A stretch of DNA of 64,000 nt from assembly GCF_007655135.1 (NCBI RefSeq), contig NC_045130.1, positions 7,130,001 through 7,194,000 on the forward strand. The letters are read 5' to 3'. The notes under the pieces are model-generated. The model saw only the letters and a list, made by a program, of their open reading frames with translations, made no database searches and was not told the origin of the DNA. Below are positions 15,400 through 29,168 of this stretch, piece by piece (within the stretch, counting starts at the first letter, position 1; each line of letters starts with the position of its first letter). This DNA is from Punica granatum (lineage: Eukaryota; Streptophyta; Magnoliopsida; Myrtales; Lythraceae). Made by a program: the position numbers and the translations under genes.

Positions 15400-17847
15400 G
15401 GGGTGTAAATTCTGCTTTGTGGGTTTTGCTCAAGCTTTGATACTTCTAGAATTCCCGGCAATTTCTTGATCAAGTCTTGATTTTGCTCGGTGGGTCTGCA
15501 TCCATTTGCCCGATTACCGAAATCGATCAAGAAAGTTAGTTCTTCCTGCTCTTCCTCTGTAGGCTTTTTGTTTCAGTTCTTCCAGTCCCACCCAATCTTT
15601 TTTCTCCAGAAAAGTTTTTTTTGACTCCTTTTGTCTCTTCAACCCCTTTGTCCCTAGCTATCTACTTGGAATTGCCAGGAGCTCACTTTCCCTCCATGGC
15701 TTTTTGGCTGAAACAGTCATTTCATTTCACTTTCTTCCTTTCCCTTTTGGTTTCTAGTAGGACCCATCTGAAAAAGGTGCCGTCTTCTTTGTTTTCTTTT
15801 CTGAAAATCGAATTCCTGATGTACCTGTGAATGCAATGCAGGTATTACTCTGTGTCTCTGAAAGTGGGCCGGCCGCCGAAGCTCTACGACCTTGACATTG
15901 ACACGGGCAGCGACCTCACCTGGCTTCAGTGTGATGCTCCCTGCACAGGTTGCACCAAGGTAAACCGTCTTGATCCTGTTCTGCAGATTGAGTGCTGTCT
16001 TAGATATTGAATTCCTAACGTATGCAATGCAATGATTTACAATGGGCAGCCTCGGGACCAACTGTACAAGCCCAACAACAACCTCGTGCACTGCAAGGAT
16101 CTTCTCTGCTCTGCGATTCGCACGACCGGGAACGAGCCTTGCAAGACCCCTCATGACCAGTGTGACTATGATATCGAGTATGCAGACCACTGTTCCTCCC
16201 TTGGCGTGCTCGTCAATGACCATTTCACCTTCCCATTGACCAACAATTCTATCCTCAGTCCACGCTTGGCCTTCGGGTAATGAATTCCTCTTCGTATCAT
16301 TTTGTTTCACACTCCTTCACGAGCTTCTGCTATTTGACGAAGCTTCAACTACCGCATTAGACATTCTTAGGCTTAAACCAAGGTTTGATTGGAAAAATGA
16401 TTTCAGATACAATCTTATTTCTCTACAATCATAAAAATGGAGATGTAGATTATTTTGAGAATGTGATAAAGAAGGGATGAGAATATTGCTCTTACTGAGT
16501 CGCGAGCTTAAGAGAGGAGATTCATGTAATATGTTATCGTGTTGATCGTGAAGTCTTAGTTTTTTTATTTTTCTCTAGATGTGGGTATAATCAACATATT
16601 CCGGGATCAATATCTCCTCCTCCAACTGCTGGTGTCCTCGGCCTCGGGAATGGGAAAACAAGCATTATGACGCAACTACATGGCCTTGGTGTGATCAGAA
16701 ATGTGTTAGGCCACTGCTTAAGCACGAAAGGTGGGGGATTCCTGTTCTTTGGAGACCATCCTGCCCCTCCGTCGAAAATCTCATGGGTGCCTATGTTTAA
16801 TTTGGAGTAAGGACATAGCTCAACCTTTCCATTTCTTCCTTTCCTGAATATGAGATTGGTTAGCATTATAATGGACGAGTTGGTTAAAGGAGATGTGTTT
16901 TTACTTGTATAATTACTTGATATGATCATTGTCTCAGGAAGCACTACTCGTCGGGACCAGCGGAACTTCTTAACAATGGGAAGCCGAGCGGTGTTAAGGG
17001 TCTTGAGGTGATCTTTGATAGTGGGAGCTCGTACACTTACTTCAATTCTAAGGCTTATCGAGCCATTCTTAATCAGGTAGGATTACCGTTGATTTAGATG
17101 GTGGATATATCATATATTGAGGTCATGGAAAATTATATTGTCGAGATTCATTTCATTTCAACATTCTTTTCATAATCAGCTAAGGGGAGATTTGAATGGG
17201 AAGCCACTGAAAGATGCGACTGACGATAAATCCCTCCCAGTGTGCTGGAAAGGGGCAAAGCCCTTCAAATCAATCGATGATGCGAAGGCCTACTTCAAGC
17301 CTGTAGTGTTGAGCTTCACAAAGAATGTTCAGTTCCAAATTCCACCCGAGGCTTACCTCATTGTTACTGTGAGTACTCCTTTTAGTTTCCCTTTGCTCTT
17401 AAAATTATGCAGTGAGCCATTAAAGCCCCTGATAATTTTGATAAATTGCTTCTCTTTCAGAAACATGGGAATGCATGCCTGGGAATTCTTAGTGGCACCG
17501 AAGTAGGACTCGAGGATCACAACGTAATTGGAGGTAAGCTCGGTTATTTTTTGAGTAGAGGAATCAATGGCTTCACGTGAATCAGAACTGCAGAGTGCGT
17601 TATTGATGGCTTCAATTTAATTCGGGCCAAATCTGTTTTATTATATGTTCTTATCACCAGAATAGAATCCATGGACGTAGACATTTCATTCATTTGGAAA
17701 CTCAGCGCCTTCAGCAAAAGATCTGATAATCGTCTCTTTTGCATTTCTGCAGACATTTCACTGCAAGATAAGATAGTCATCTACGATAACGAGAAGAAGC
17801 AGATAGGATGGGTTTCTGCGAACTGTGATCACCTCCCAAAGTCCTGA
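15083..17847 (+). CDS. Pepsin-like aspartic protease (nucellin/Asp1-like), 8 exons
   Basis: Coding exons 15083-15258, 15842-15959, 16050-16276, 16579-16806, 16938-17076, 17180-17368, 17461-17533 and 17753-17847 give 414 aa. It is a family A1 endopeptidase. The first catalytic motif is DIDTGSDLTW with Asp79, and the second is IFDSGSSYTYF with Asp277. A hydrophobic N-terminus (about residues 11-24) after two basic residues predicts a signal peptide and hence the secretory pathway, wall or vacuole. The Cys-rich insert after the first motif (CDAPCTGC, then CKDLLC) and the end GWVSANCDH are typical of the plant nucellin-like subgroup; the usual length is about 400-430 aa. The start is the first ATG after the CT-rich leader. 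The kinesin gene converges on its 3' end. Substrate unknown. Intron 1 holds a 37-base G run. Confidence 0.93.
15362..15398 (+). repeat. Poly-G homopolymer, 37 bases, in intron 1
   Basis: A run of G follows nine Ts, about 100 bp inside intron 1 of the aspartic protease gene. It could form a G-quadruplex in DNA or in the pre-mRNA, and its exact length is likely to be unreliable in the assembly. Gly-rich and Pro-rich frames through it are artefacts. Confidence 0.95.
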
Positions 17848-18733
17848 ACCCCGATTCTTTCTCAAGTAAAGTTCTTCCTTTAAAACTAATTATGCAGCGT
17901 GAGCCTTCTCACCTGGAAAATTTTCCCTTTTTCCAATAAACAGCGGGGACCCCCATCATAACGAAGGTATTTCTCAGCCTTATTATGCAGCAGGTCACAC
18001 TTACCGTGAAGATCTGTAATTTTTGGATGCTGAAGATATCCAGAACACACCTTCCACCGCTCTTCCTATTTTGATGTACAGAGAGATTAGAAATGTGTTT
18101 CCGTCGTACAAGGGTTCTGGATCTGAAAGAGTTACATTCTTTCCCGTCATGTACCGTGTTGAACTCAGTTTTGATAGGTTAAAGTATGTAATTTATCATG
18201 GACCCAGAGAATCATAGAAAGTAAAAAGTCTAGTTACAGGTAATAGCCAATCTAGTTGCGAGTACGGTTGTTCTTATTTTTGCGTTTGCTAAGAATATAA
18301 AAATATAAGTTATGAATACGGTCGAATAAATATTAATTGATTATTTAGTACAAAAAAATGGGTAAACTTCGGTGGGTTAGTCTTTCCCATTCTTAGGCTG
18401 TACAGGAGAGGATGAGATTCAAATGTTCCCTCCGTGGAACCTACAGAGCTGCAATAGGAAGATCTCATCAGAAGGGGAGGGTTTAGGCCCGGCGAATCAC
18501 GAACTTTGATTGTAAGGACCCATGTCGATAAAAGATGAAGAAGCAAACTGAATATAACAAGCTGAGTAAAATGTAAACGGCTGAGATAACAAGAACTCCA
18601 AGAAATAAATGGGTGAAGATGCCTATATCATACAGAAGTCTCGCATTCCACAATTCTCAAGTTCATGAGTAAAAGCTTACCTCGGATGCCAAAATCTCCA
18701 GGGGCACCGTGGTCGACATTTTGGTATCACAGT
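17848..18733. other. Shared 3' flank of two converging genes
   Basis: Contains the 3' UTR of the aspartic protease (polyadenylation signal at 17935) and the 3' UTR of the kinesin on the other strand. Short frames here, including 18023-18217, have no coding character. I see a possible donor on the minus strand near 18681 (CCGAG|GTAAGC), which could belong to a 3'-UTR intron of the kinesin. Confidence 0.5.
17935..17940 (+). terminator. Polyadenylation signal AATAAA
   Basis: A perfect AATAAA 88 bp downstream of the aspartic protease stop codon. Confidence 0.6.
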
Positions 18734-21700
18734 CTAAGGCAATTGGACACGATTTGCACACTGCAGATGGGGGAAGCTATATACTATCAGATCCGTATTT
18801 GTGGATGTCGCATATATCGATTATGAAAGAAGAGGTACTTTCATAGTACCACTACAAAATAAGATTCAGGCCATACTTCCTCAAATAAGTGGGATTATTC
18901 CGCTCTGCACCTCTTTCTACTGAAAGAGGAAAACGTTCTATTTCAAGTACGTCGTTAAAAACGGGGCGAAAAATATTACCTTTGCATGGCAAATCTTCGT
19001 TATTGCTTCAACGTGAAGGTTCTGCAATTCTTCAAGAGCCACAACATCCAAACCAGAAATACCCTCACCCTAAAATAATATACAGAATATTACTTACAAA
19101 CTTCTATTTTGCCTTTTCAATCATGTGAATTCTGGTAATGACAGCAGATATCAGGGCATTATATAACCAGGTTGAGTTATACGGGTGACTCGGAAGCATT
19201 ACTGTTTTTTGGAACTTGACGGGCAAGCAAATAACCCTCATTCACTAACCCAATGTCTAAAGCCCGCGAAAATAACAATGACATAGAATCTACAATCTTG
19301 GGCTCGGTGCAAAGATAAGTACCTTTAATCTCGAAATCAAACTCTCCAGTTCTCTGCATCGTTCCCTTTCCCTTTGGTAGCTGGCCTTTAACTCTTCAAG
19401 TGCATTTGATCCATCTAAACTATTGCAATATGCATCTTCTTGGAGCATTTTACATTTAAGAACAATATCTGGCCCACAATCTGCATCAGATAACCCTTTT
19501 TCAACAGTTGGACCGGACTTTCTCATCTTTGCAACCATTGCCCACAAATTAGCAAGCTCACTCTCCAAATTCTCTTCCCTTTGTTTCGCTTCATCAAGTT
19601 TTCCCCTAAACTCAACTTCTAACTCTTCTTTCCGGGATATTATAGTTTCAAAAACAGCTTCTTTTTGACGTCTCACATCTAATTCCCTTTGAAGGTCCTC
19701 AACTAAATTTTCGTCAATCAGTCTTCCGGAATGGTTCTCAGGACGAAACCCACGATACTGCTTGGAATCATTTGCACAAGATCTTGAAGCCCCTTTTGCA
19801 GCAGCAAGATTGCCAGTCAATTTTGCATTTTCATAGGTAAGTCTGGTAACTTCCTCAGCCAAATTTCGAAGCTCAATTGCAGCAGCAGAAGCTAATTCTT
19901 TCGCATATGACGCTTCCTCTGCCAGCTTCTGGACCTGAATTTCAAGTCCATCCTTTTGTTCCATCAGTCTAACCTTGTCTTGCTTCAAACTTTCAATCTC
20001 CGCAGCCTGCATATCAGTAATGAAACTTAAATTCCCAAATGTGAAATTACAAATCAATAGCATTGGTTAACAGGTTGACCCGTGTATATATTCTCGAAGA
20101 AAAAGGAAGCCAGTAATGCTCGCTGCTCAAGATAAAAAAAATTGACTTTTGAAGCAAAATCGAAGTACAATTATGGAAAATGCCAACAAAGAAGGGGAAG
20201 GACAGAGAAACCTGCATAAGCACTTGGGAACTCAAAGATGCATCCCCATTGCATTCTGTGGAATCCTCCTGCAAAAATACTCTATTCAAGCTCATTACAC
20301 TAGTTGGTGTGTTTTCATCTGCATTGTTTTCTTCATAGGAACCGATCTTATTCCTTGATTCGATATTGTCTTCAAACTGATTAGAACCAGATTGAGGAAG
20401 GCTAGCTTCACTCTGCGCACCACATACTTGATCAACAAACCTCTCATCAGATAACATATCAAGTTGCTGTCTTAGGAGGCGAATTGTGTCTTGCATTTCA
20501 GCATTGTCTGACGTCTGCAAAAAATATCTGTCATCAATTAAACGGGAGTTCAGACTCTAAAAGCAAAAGCAGGTTTAGAGCTCTGCTACGGTACCTTCTT
20601 CTGAAGCTGTTCTTGAAGTATCCGATTATCTGCTGTCTTGAGCTGGGAAAGGTACGATCTTTTCAGGACTGACTTGAAAGGGAAAAAGAGAGCAATATAA
20701 TTTCGCATGATTATGCAGTAAAGAAGAAACAAACCTCAAGTTCAAAAGTCCGTTCATTTAACTGAGTAGTGAGCTTGGATAATGCCTGCACATATGTGAC
20801 ATTCACGATAACACATAAAAAAAATGAATGGTAGAGAACTTTGAGTCCTAGGTCAAATTTAATATCCCTTTGCACTTGCCAATTAGTAAATCCATATCAA
20901 TATCCATACAGTTACCTCATCCATCTCAACCATATTTGACGCAAGTGGGGTTGTCTCAAGGGATCCAATCATACGTTGCTCCAAGATGCCGATTTGATGT
21001 TTCTTCTTGCTAATTTCATCCTTTAACTTCTGCATTTGTACCTAGATCACCCAGAACGAAATTCAGAAATAGTAATTAAAAATCGTAATCACTCTATAGG
21101 TTGTTCAATAGACTAATGTTGAAAGACCTTAAGCTGTAAATTATCAGGGCTGCGAGCTGCTTGTTCAGACAATCGCTTGAGAGAACTGGTAGAGAGTGCC
21201 ACTTCACCAGCTAACATTTTAACTTGCTCGCGGAGGAGATCCATTTGATCCGTAATGGTACTGCCAGTCTGTAAAGAATCCAAAAGGCAGTTCTATTTAG
21301 AATTTATAGCTTCCCTCCTACAAGTTCACTCAGCAGTACTCGTTCAGACTAATCTTGCTTAGCATGTCAGAATACAATAATGCAGAAAAGAGATTCAACT
21401 AACCGGAGGCAAATGACGTCCTTTAACTGCAGCACTAAACAAATCTCCAGCTTGAGTTCTCTCTGGGTATGAATTAGCCGCTGAAGAGTCATTCCCTCTT
21501 CGGCTGACTGATTTTCTTCGCCCATCGCCTATATCACTGAAGGTGACTCTGTTTTGGGATGATTTAGAACAAGATGCAGGGGACGCGCTAGCGGAGCTCT
21601 CACCATCGCCAGTTGTTGACCCTCCAGGCAAGTTCTGAGGCTTCTGTGAATATAGTAAAAGCTTACTTTCATCTATCTTGAGGGAGAAAAATTAATATGA

Positions 21701-24700
21701 TCAACTAGAAGGAGAAAGTTAACCAGTGCTGCAATAATTTATAGGCATCTCATTACATGATAGTTGACAGTCGAGCATCAATGTACATATTTTTCTACTT
21801 TATCACCTCGCAGACCTATGTCCCAAAACGGTTATTACTAGACCGTTTTAGCCTGATACCTATGTCATTGCTACAATCAGATCCCTAGCTATTGGGGATC
21901 CACTGACAGAAGAATTACACAACATATCAATAGCTCAGACAAGTCAAAGGAGAAGACGTCAATTCCCTCAACAATATCCCATGAAATAAGCTGGCACAAA
22001 ATATTGATATCTTTAACTTCATAAAGAAGATGTAACAACGAGAAATAACTATCAAAACTCACTTTAACTTTGAACCATCCAAGCATTCCTCGCCTTCTAT
22101 TTTTCCTGAAATCTTTAACCAACTCATCTAGATTGGTCCCGTCATCCCTTCCATCAACTGATAACTCAGATGCATAACTTCCAGAGTCATCATCAGCCAT
22201 GTAATCTCGCTTCTTATCAGGCAAATAAGCCAACTGTAGAAATAAAAATAACAACATTATTACAAGCTGCAGGTTGATCTGTGACAAAGACTAATCAAAG
22301 AAGTCGATACATTGGAATATACTCAATAAGAAATACAATCACACCATGCAAAAAGCAATAGTCATATATATATAATATAAATCGCTTGGAGAGCTCAAAT
22401 GTTGGACGCTTGGAAAATGACTAGCAAAATAATAAATAAATATGCCAAAAGATGCACCTCATCTTCTCCAAAAGAATGCCTCCTCCAGTGACTCGTCCTT
22501 TCTGGCATGTTTGTTGACATAGCATTCTTTGTGGACACCAGGATTAATTTAGTTAGTCGCTGAATTCTTCCCATTAAAGCTGCTTTATCTTGCTCTTCCT
22601 CTTCCAGTCTTGACTGCAGTTTAACTTGACCAGCTTCCAGCTTTGGAATTACAAAGTGTATATATAATCAGCAGAGAATCACCAGTCCAAAATGAATTTA
22701 CGAAATAGTGCTTTGAACTGAACTTATACGGACCATGAGAAAACATGGAAACAGTTATCACATTGTTTTCTTGCTCACTCAATGTTATGTCATGGCACAA
22801 ACCTGAAGCTTCAAATTAATAAAATCTTCTTGTGCAGATGAATTCATGTAAGGATTCTCCATCATGCCATGCCTTAATTGTTGAAGCTCTTCCTTCAAGC
22901 TAGAGATTTCTTTTTGATATTTTTTGATGAGTGACTTCTCATCCATGATCTAGCAAAACCAAGAAATAGTCAGCTAACAGTTGTCAAATCTACAAAAGAA
23001 AATAGATGACTATTGCTATCCGAAGATTCACCGTATTTTGGGAAGCTTTGACTTCCATATGCTTGCTCCGATGTGCAAACTTCAGTGTGTTGTGTATCTC
23101 CTCGCTATTGCCAGAGGCAGGGGTCACAGTGCAAATGAGCTACAAGAGGTTTTGAAAAGGCAGTTATTTTTGGACAGTATCAAAGACGTGTATATCACAA
23201 GGCAATGTGCACATAATCCAAAATGCAAGTATGTAATATTAGACTCACCGATATCCGTCCATGACCACTAAGAGATGATTGCAATAAACGAGTGAGTTTT
23301 GAATCTCTATAGGGAATATGAGTTGCCTTTCCATCAGTCAATTTGGAAATCACCTGTCGAATCAGAAACCAAACAGGATGAAAAATCAATCTTGGTAAGA
23401 TGGCCATCCAGATGCAGGACCGCATATATGAAATCCACCTATGCAGTCTTACTACATACCGGCACATACCCAAAGATATATTTATAGAAATAAGCAGTAT
23501 CAGAAAGAATAGATTATCCAAGAGGTAACACATAGAAAACATAAATGCCTATCACTGCATGGTTAAAATATGGGAGAATCATAACTTACAGTGCCAAGAG
23601 TGAGTAAGCTTTTGTTTATGTAGGAACCCTCTTTCCTTCTCAAGCCAGTTGTTTCAGTTTTAGAGCTTTCTGATCCAGCAAGATCAATCAAGTGCTGCAA
23701 AACCAGTAAAACAGACAGGCGGCAGCAAGTCTAAGTGAGTGAAAAAAAATTATATAGGGCGAAATGCCAATGCACCATGCCAATCTCATTATGTAGAAAA
23801 AGGATGAAAATTACCAACTGGGACAATGTCACGTCTTCTTCCCCTTGATTTTCAACACACGGACTGCTCTCAATGGTCTGACATATCATGCAACTTTCAG
23901 TTCAGTGAAAATCATTCATCATGCAAATTAAAACCTTTCTTAAAATAGCTTGTTCTTGGCTGACTGACAAAATGTGCAACTCCTTAGCATAGATTAAAGG
24001 ACTCTATAGGGCTCATACACTGAAGGAAGCATGTTATATTTGCACTAATAGGAGAGACCTCCAATATGAAAGAAAACTAACAAAACAAACAAAGGGGTTA
24101 AAAATGAATTAGGAAAATAACATCTGGTAGGGAACCCCACCTTTTGTCTTCAATTTCAAGCAAACAAAGTCAGAAAATATGTTCAGCCAACCAAAGGATG
24201 CAGCCAGAAAACATAGCTTGAACTGTCATGACTTGAATAGATTGGTGAAACTATTTTTCTGCACCATCTTTTCTTTCTTCTCCAAAATAATTCAACTTTT
24301 CTCAGATCCGGCACAGGGAATATGTACGTAATGTCATCACGTATCGAGAATTTAATAGGATAAGGCTTCTCAACCTGAGAGAGTTAACCGTGTAGAAAAT
24401 GTATGATTACCAAAGTGAAAATTGTGTGGCTTCGACTGCTGAGAAGGTTGAAGTTATTAGAACCCACATGCCTATGCTCTGCAAAACTACCAGATATTAC
24501 ATGTTAAAATGTGATCAGGGTACCTCAGGAAAAGTAGGAGCAAAAATACACAGTCAAGCAATTGACGGGCTGGAAAATATCATGGCAGAATTTTGAAAGT
24601 AAAGTGTGCGCGACTCATTTACAATCAAATCAACACTAATAAATAGTGAAGCACAGGAGTAGGCGGCAACTGTAATCGCGATGAAGTTTCTTTCATCTGC

Positions 24701-27110
24701 TTAACCTTGCAGACCAAAAATATAACAAGCATACCTTCTCCAGCTGCAATCAGGGACAGCGCATGAGCAGGGGACAAGACGACTTCCTCCTTGATTCCCT
24801 CAACATAAGTCCCCTGATGTAAATTAAATGGAAAAAATAAAAGACCAAAACATTCAGTCATCTTGATCTCTTCTGCAGCACAAAATAATAGAGTTGCTTC
24901 AAAATATCTATTAATTTATGGGATGTACCTGAGCATCTTCTCGTATCCTTAGGTTTTGCCCAGTTGGGTCGAGCAAGTCATTAATGACCTGGCATCAAGA
25001 AAGAAAGGAGATATAAAACACTAAGTCTAATGAATATGAAGAAGTATGCATGATCTATGCACGACTTGAAGTATGCTGCAAGTTATAAGGAGAATGTTAT
25101 CCATCTATTATACTGTTTGACACAATTATATAGTCAACACTCCCCTAGATGATGGATATGAAGAAGCAGAGGAAAGGGTATGACGGGCTGTTAGGTTCAA
25201 GGTGTTATTGCCACTATGTAGGGGGAAACAGGGTAGGAGAATGATGGCATTAATCGGGAAGATCGATCCTTGTCTGGCCTTCAACTCACGGCATTAAAGA
25301 TCCAGTGCAGGTAAAATGAAAAAAAAAAAAAATTCCCCCTTCATGCATTTGGCTTAAAAATTACATCCTCCAGAGAACATACGGGGGCTTCTGATAAATC
25401 AAAAAAATAGCTTGCCTCATTGTAAATTTCCAAATATGAAACGCGTAGAAGAAACTCTCTTCCAGGTGTCTGCAAAAGGTGGTATGCGTTATAGTCAAGC
25501 AGTACGAATTACAAGCAATAAACAGCAACTAAGAAACAGGACAATATGCACCTCTTGTATAATTCCAAAAACATCCTTCACTGCCAAAGGAATGATTCCT
25601 GGTGACTTTTGCTCCCCCTAAGCAAGAAGTAGGGAAAAAAAAAAAAGAAAAAAAATTGTAACTCATCTAAAAGCTAGAAATGCAGAAAATTGAATTATTA
25701 TGATAGTTGATAGTGGCAGTTTATTTTGAGGATGAACATACCACTTAGAAGCACATATTTTTACTGAAGCCTTGTTAAATAGAGAAATAGCAGTTCCTTA
25801 TTCACCAAGTCTATAGAAAGTAAAAATCAAAAAGCCAGCTGGACCATTTTCAACTATCATCACTAACCTAGAGAAAGATAAAACAAAGATCAATGTTCAT
25901 CAGTCGGTGGAAGGAGTATGATAAAACACATATTGAGAGTCTGTTGTTTGGTGGAGTCTAGCTATGGGAAGTATTTTTCCTACATTGAACTGTTATGAAC
26001 TAGAAAAAGAAAACTGATCAACAGAAAAGAGAAACATCTGGTATTAAAAAAGAGAAATAACATTTCGCAAACAAGAGCTAGATCATCAAATTATTATTTC
26101 CAGATGCAGAATGATGTCCTCCAAATAAATTGAACCTTGGACTAGATGATGTATTTCCAATAGCTTACATGCATAGTGTGGGTCTTCCCACTACTTGTAA
26201 CACCATATGCAAATACTGTGCCTGCACCATGACAGCAAAAGCAGTAATCTGTTACGTACATTTCTAGACTAGGCAGAACTATATTATTCCAAATCGTAGC
26301 AAAAATTTTTGTGGCCCGACGAAACCAATAAATAGGGGTATAATTTTGCACCAAAACCACAGATAGAAGAATGCTAGTGCACAAACTACTCTTATCGCTG
26401 ACGCTTTTACAGCAGACTACAACAAACAGGAGTATCTGACAGCAAAAGTGAATCTTTTTCTGCATCACTGTATTCAAAATGACAACCTAGGATGAAAGGG
26501 ACTCAAGATAGGCAAGATAATAAAGCTAGAGACCTCATCCTTGCAAAACTATTATGGTAAATCCTAAAATCATAAGCTACTATTTAGCTGCATCAGATGA
26601 AACTAGGGACATTATAAATGGCATGTGTGAGAGTTCTGCCGGATGGTATAATTCAATGTTCACTAGACAGTTTCCATGCCAGATTACATTCAGAACAAAC
26701 ACATCAGTTGAGAAATGTCCGACTGTTCAATTCACTATTCAGTAGGCAGTTACCATTTATCCCTTGCATAGCTCCACTAACTACATGCTGAGCAGAAACG
26801 TCGTAAACATGCCGGGTTGTTGTAGCTGGACCAAAAACTCTATCTGCAGCAAGACCCAATAAAGATCAACTGAAGGCACTCAAAATGTAATTCTTAATGT
26901 AAAAACTAATATATGTGATTTAATCCGCCTCTACTGTTATCTCATAATACTAACAGATACGTTAGTAATGGAAGTCTGTGGCTGGTGTACATTGTGTCCA
27001 CACATTCTTCCATCACAGTTAGCATGTATCAGACCAATCTTCTATAAGCATAATGTGGATGTCTATCACTGGCTTTTATGTTGTAAAAGTACCTACTTTT
27101 TTTCCAGGTT

Positions 27111-27148
<38 letters not shown>

Positions 27149-27801
27149 CACTATACACAAATGGAAGAAAGGTTAAAATATGAAGCTGACCGAATCCATA
27201 GGCGATAGATGGATTGTACTCATTCCTCACTGTGAAATCCCCATCAGCATACCAAGCAATCTCATCTCCTTTATTTATCTCCCTGGGACTGTTTCCAAAC
27301 AACAGGCAGATTGGCATGAGTAAGATAGCGCAGAGTCCCTTTTTATAATATCACTGACTAAGTAAATACTCGAGGCAATACATCCGCAAGAACTGACACC
27401 TGAAGCTAATGATTTTCGAATACAATATTCAATCTAGTCAAACCAGCCAAGAAATTAGCAATGGCAATAGGCGATGGTAATTTGACTAACTTGAGAGGGC
27501 GGAACCGAACGGTGACGGTTACGTTCTCGTTCTCGTTCTCCTTGCTCTTGCTCGATTCCGGCCGGTCAAGCCCCGGGGGAGGCGGCGGGGACCGGCTGGG
27601 GCCGGAGCTCGGGGTCCCGGAGGATGTTGGAGCTGTGGCGGGAGAAGATGAGGAGCGGGAGGAAGGCTGGGAGGAAGAGGCGGAGGAGGGAGTCACCGGA
27701 CGCTTCGACGCAGGCGGCGGCGGTGCCGGGGACTTCCGAGACCGGAACGGCGAGATAGTCGAAGCAGAGGACCTCTGCGACCTGGAGCTGGAGCCGAACA
27801 T
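18734..27801 (-). CDS. Kinesin motor protein, KIN-7 subfamily, 25 exons
   Basis: Minus-strand exons: 27801-27491, 27288-27191, 26843-26754, 26221-26169, 25617-25552, 25469-25416, 24988-24929, 24813-24735, 24478-24411, 23877-23815, 23694-23590, 23353-23249, 23139-23032, 22949-22803, 22640-22458, 22233-22063, 21643-21404, 21268-21128, 21041-20916, 20785-20735, 20636-20595, 20514-20212, 20006-19323, 19069-18980, 18760-18734. They join in frame to 1154 aa. Residues 1-95 are Ser/Pro-rich and probably disordered. The motor spans about 96-410: VRFRPLNPRE, P-loop GVTSSGKT (173-180), SSRSH switch I (284-288), DLAGSE switch II (318-323). Coiled coil follows (about 421-600 and 889-1116), ending in CANRVQLP. 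It is expected to move cargo on microtubules as an ATPase; cargo unknown. An in-frame ATG at 27912 would add 37 residues; 27801 is preferred because MFGSSSRSQ resembles other KIN-7 starts. Intron 6 uses a GC donor. No C-terminal RING is encoded. Confidence 0.93.
27113..27145. repeat. AT microsatellite in kinesin intron 2
   Basis: A run of AT units inside the intron between kinesin exons 2 and 3. Confidence 0.9.
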
Positions 27802-29168
27802 CGCCGGCGGAAGGGACGGACAGACGGGTAGGTAGATGGACTTGAGAGGAGTGGAGCTCGGAGCCGACGGACCGGCGAGAGTGGTGCCGTCCGGCGCCGG
27901 CGAGAGTCCCAATGCGAGGCGGAGCTTTTTGCCGCCTTCCCACTAGTCGAACTGTCAAAGTCGTCTTCTCCCTCCAAAACCAGACGCACTGCTTTTTCGA
28001 TGCTTTGAAATTGTCTTCGAGTTGTGTTTTTTGCGTCGGGTGAAATGACAGATATACCCTTGCGTTTCTCAATAAATAATTGGTCTAAGCTGTTCAAAAT
28101 GGTCAGAACGGTGGCGGGACGGTCGGATGGATCGGGGGGCCTACTTGGACTTCAGGTGTTGGGCGGGCCTGCTATGGATTGGGTATCGTGGTAATTTAAA
28201 ACTGTGTACTTTTCACCTAATTCATCGACCTTTTTTCAATAATAATTTGATTATTTTTATATGCAAGTACAATAATACGACAAGAGCTAGACAGAAAAGA
28301 ATAAATAATAATAATCCAAAAGTAAATTCGGTTTTATAAAATTGCTTATCACCCTAACATTTTCTAACATAATTCGAGATTTATCAAAAAAAATGCATAC
28401 TCACTTTTCGTCTGAAAAAAATATATAATTTACACACAGAAAAATTAACTTAGTAAGCTGAACCTAACTTCCTATTTGCGATGCCCCGATAGTCGAATTT
28501 TTCATGCAGTTATTATTAAGATCGGCCCTTTCGAGCATCGAAAAAAGGTCACAATAATGGGTACTGGGCAACCGGTGAAAGAGCATACCTAAGTAGATGA
28601 TTTATGACGGTATGCATCAAATCAATCAATGGACTCTGATATGAGATTTGTGATTTCTCTTGAGTGATCATACAAGATGTGCATTTACATCAGAAATGGG
28701 AAAATTCGAAAATAAATAAAAGAATAACTTCTAGTTCAGTATGTTGTTCTTGAAGATATCATTATGCTTCCAAATGCAGTAAGGAAATACATCAGTTTCC
28801 ATAGACTACAAAGGAAGGCAAACATCGCTGAAGCAAAACCAACTTTTCGATGCATTCCCTTCGGAAATATTCGTATTGCTAGGTCCTAAATAATGACCTG
28901 TACAACAGACTTGCAGGCAGCTCCCAAATTCCTATCACCGTGAACCCAGCATATCGCCTCTCTTAACCCGTCGCTGGTTAACGACCATTTTTACACTATA
29001 CAACTCAAAGCAGCATAGAAACGAAATATAGCTACAAAACTGTACCTTTTTTTCCTTAAAAATAATTACAATTACAAACCCAACAAACATCACGCTACGA
29101 CCTAAGTACCTTTGTTCTAGGGCCGACTTCGTGTACCTGGTCTTGAACTTTTTTTTCTTTTTTCTAAT
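27802..29168. other. Kinesin promoter and 3' flank of CSI gene
   Basis: GC-rich just upstream of the kinesin start (27802-27920), then AT-rich. The kinesin and CSI genes are transcribed in the same direction, so this 1.4 kb should hold the CSI 3' UTR and the kinesin promoter. No coding-like frame apart from the possible upstream extension of the kinesin to 27912. Confidence 0.55.

Noticed and set aside
14653..15530. Several long frames over the protease leader and first intron, including Gly-rich and Pro-rich ones
   Set aside because: They translate the CT tracts and the poly-G run and are incompatible with the clear exon 1 and exon 2 of the aspartic protease.
27461..27835. Plus-strand frame of 124 aa (Gly/Glu-rich)
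   Set aside because: It is the antisense shadow of the GC-rich first kinesin exon; composition mirrors the Ser/Pro-rich N-terminus.
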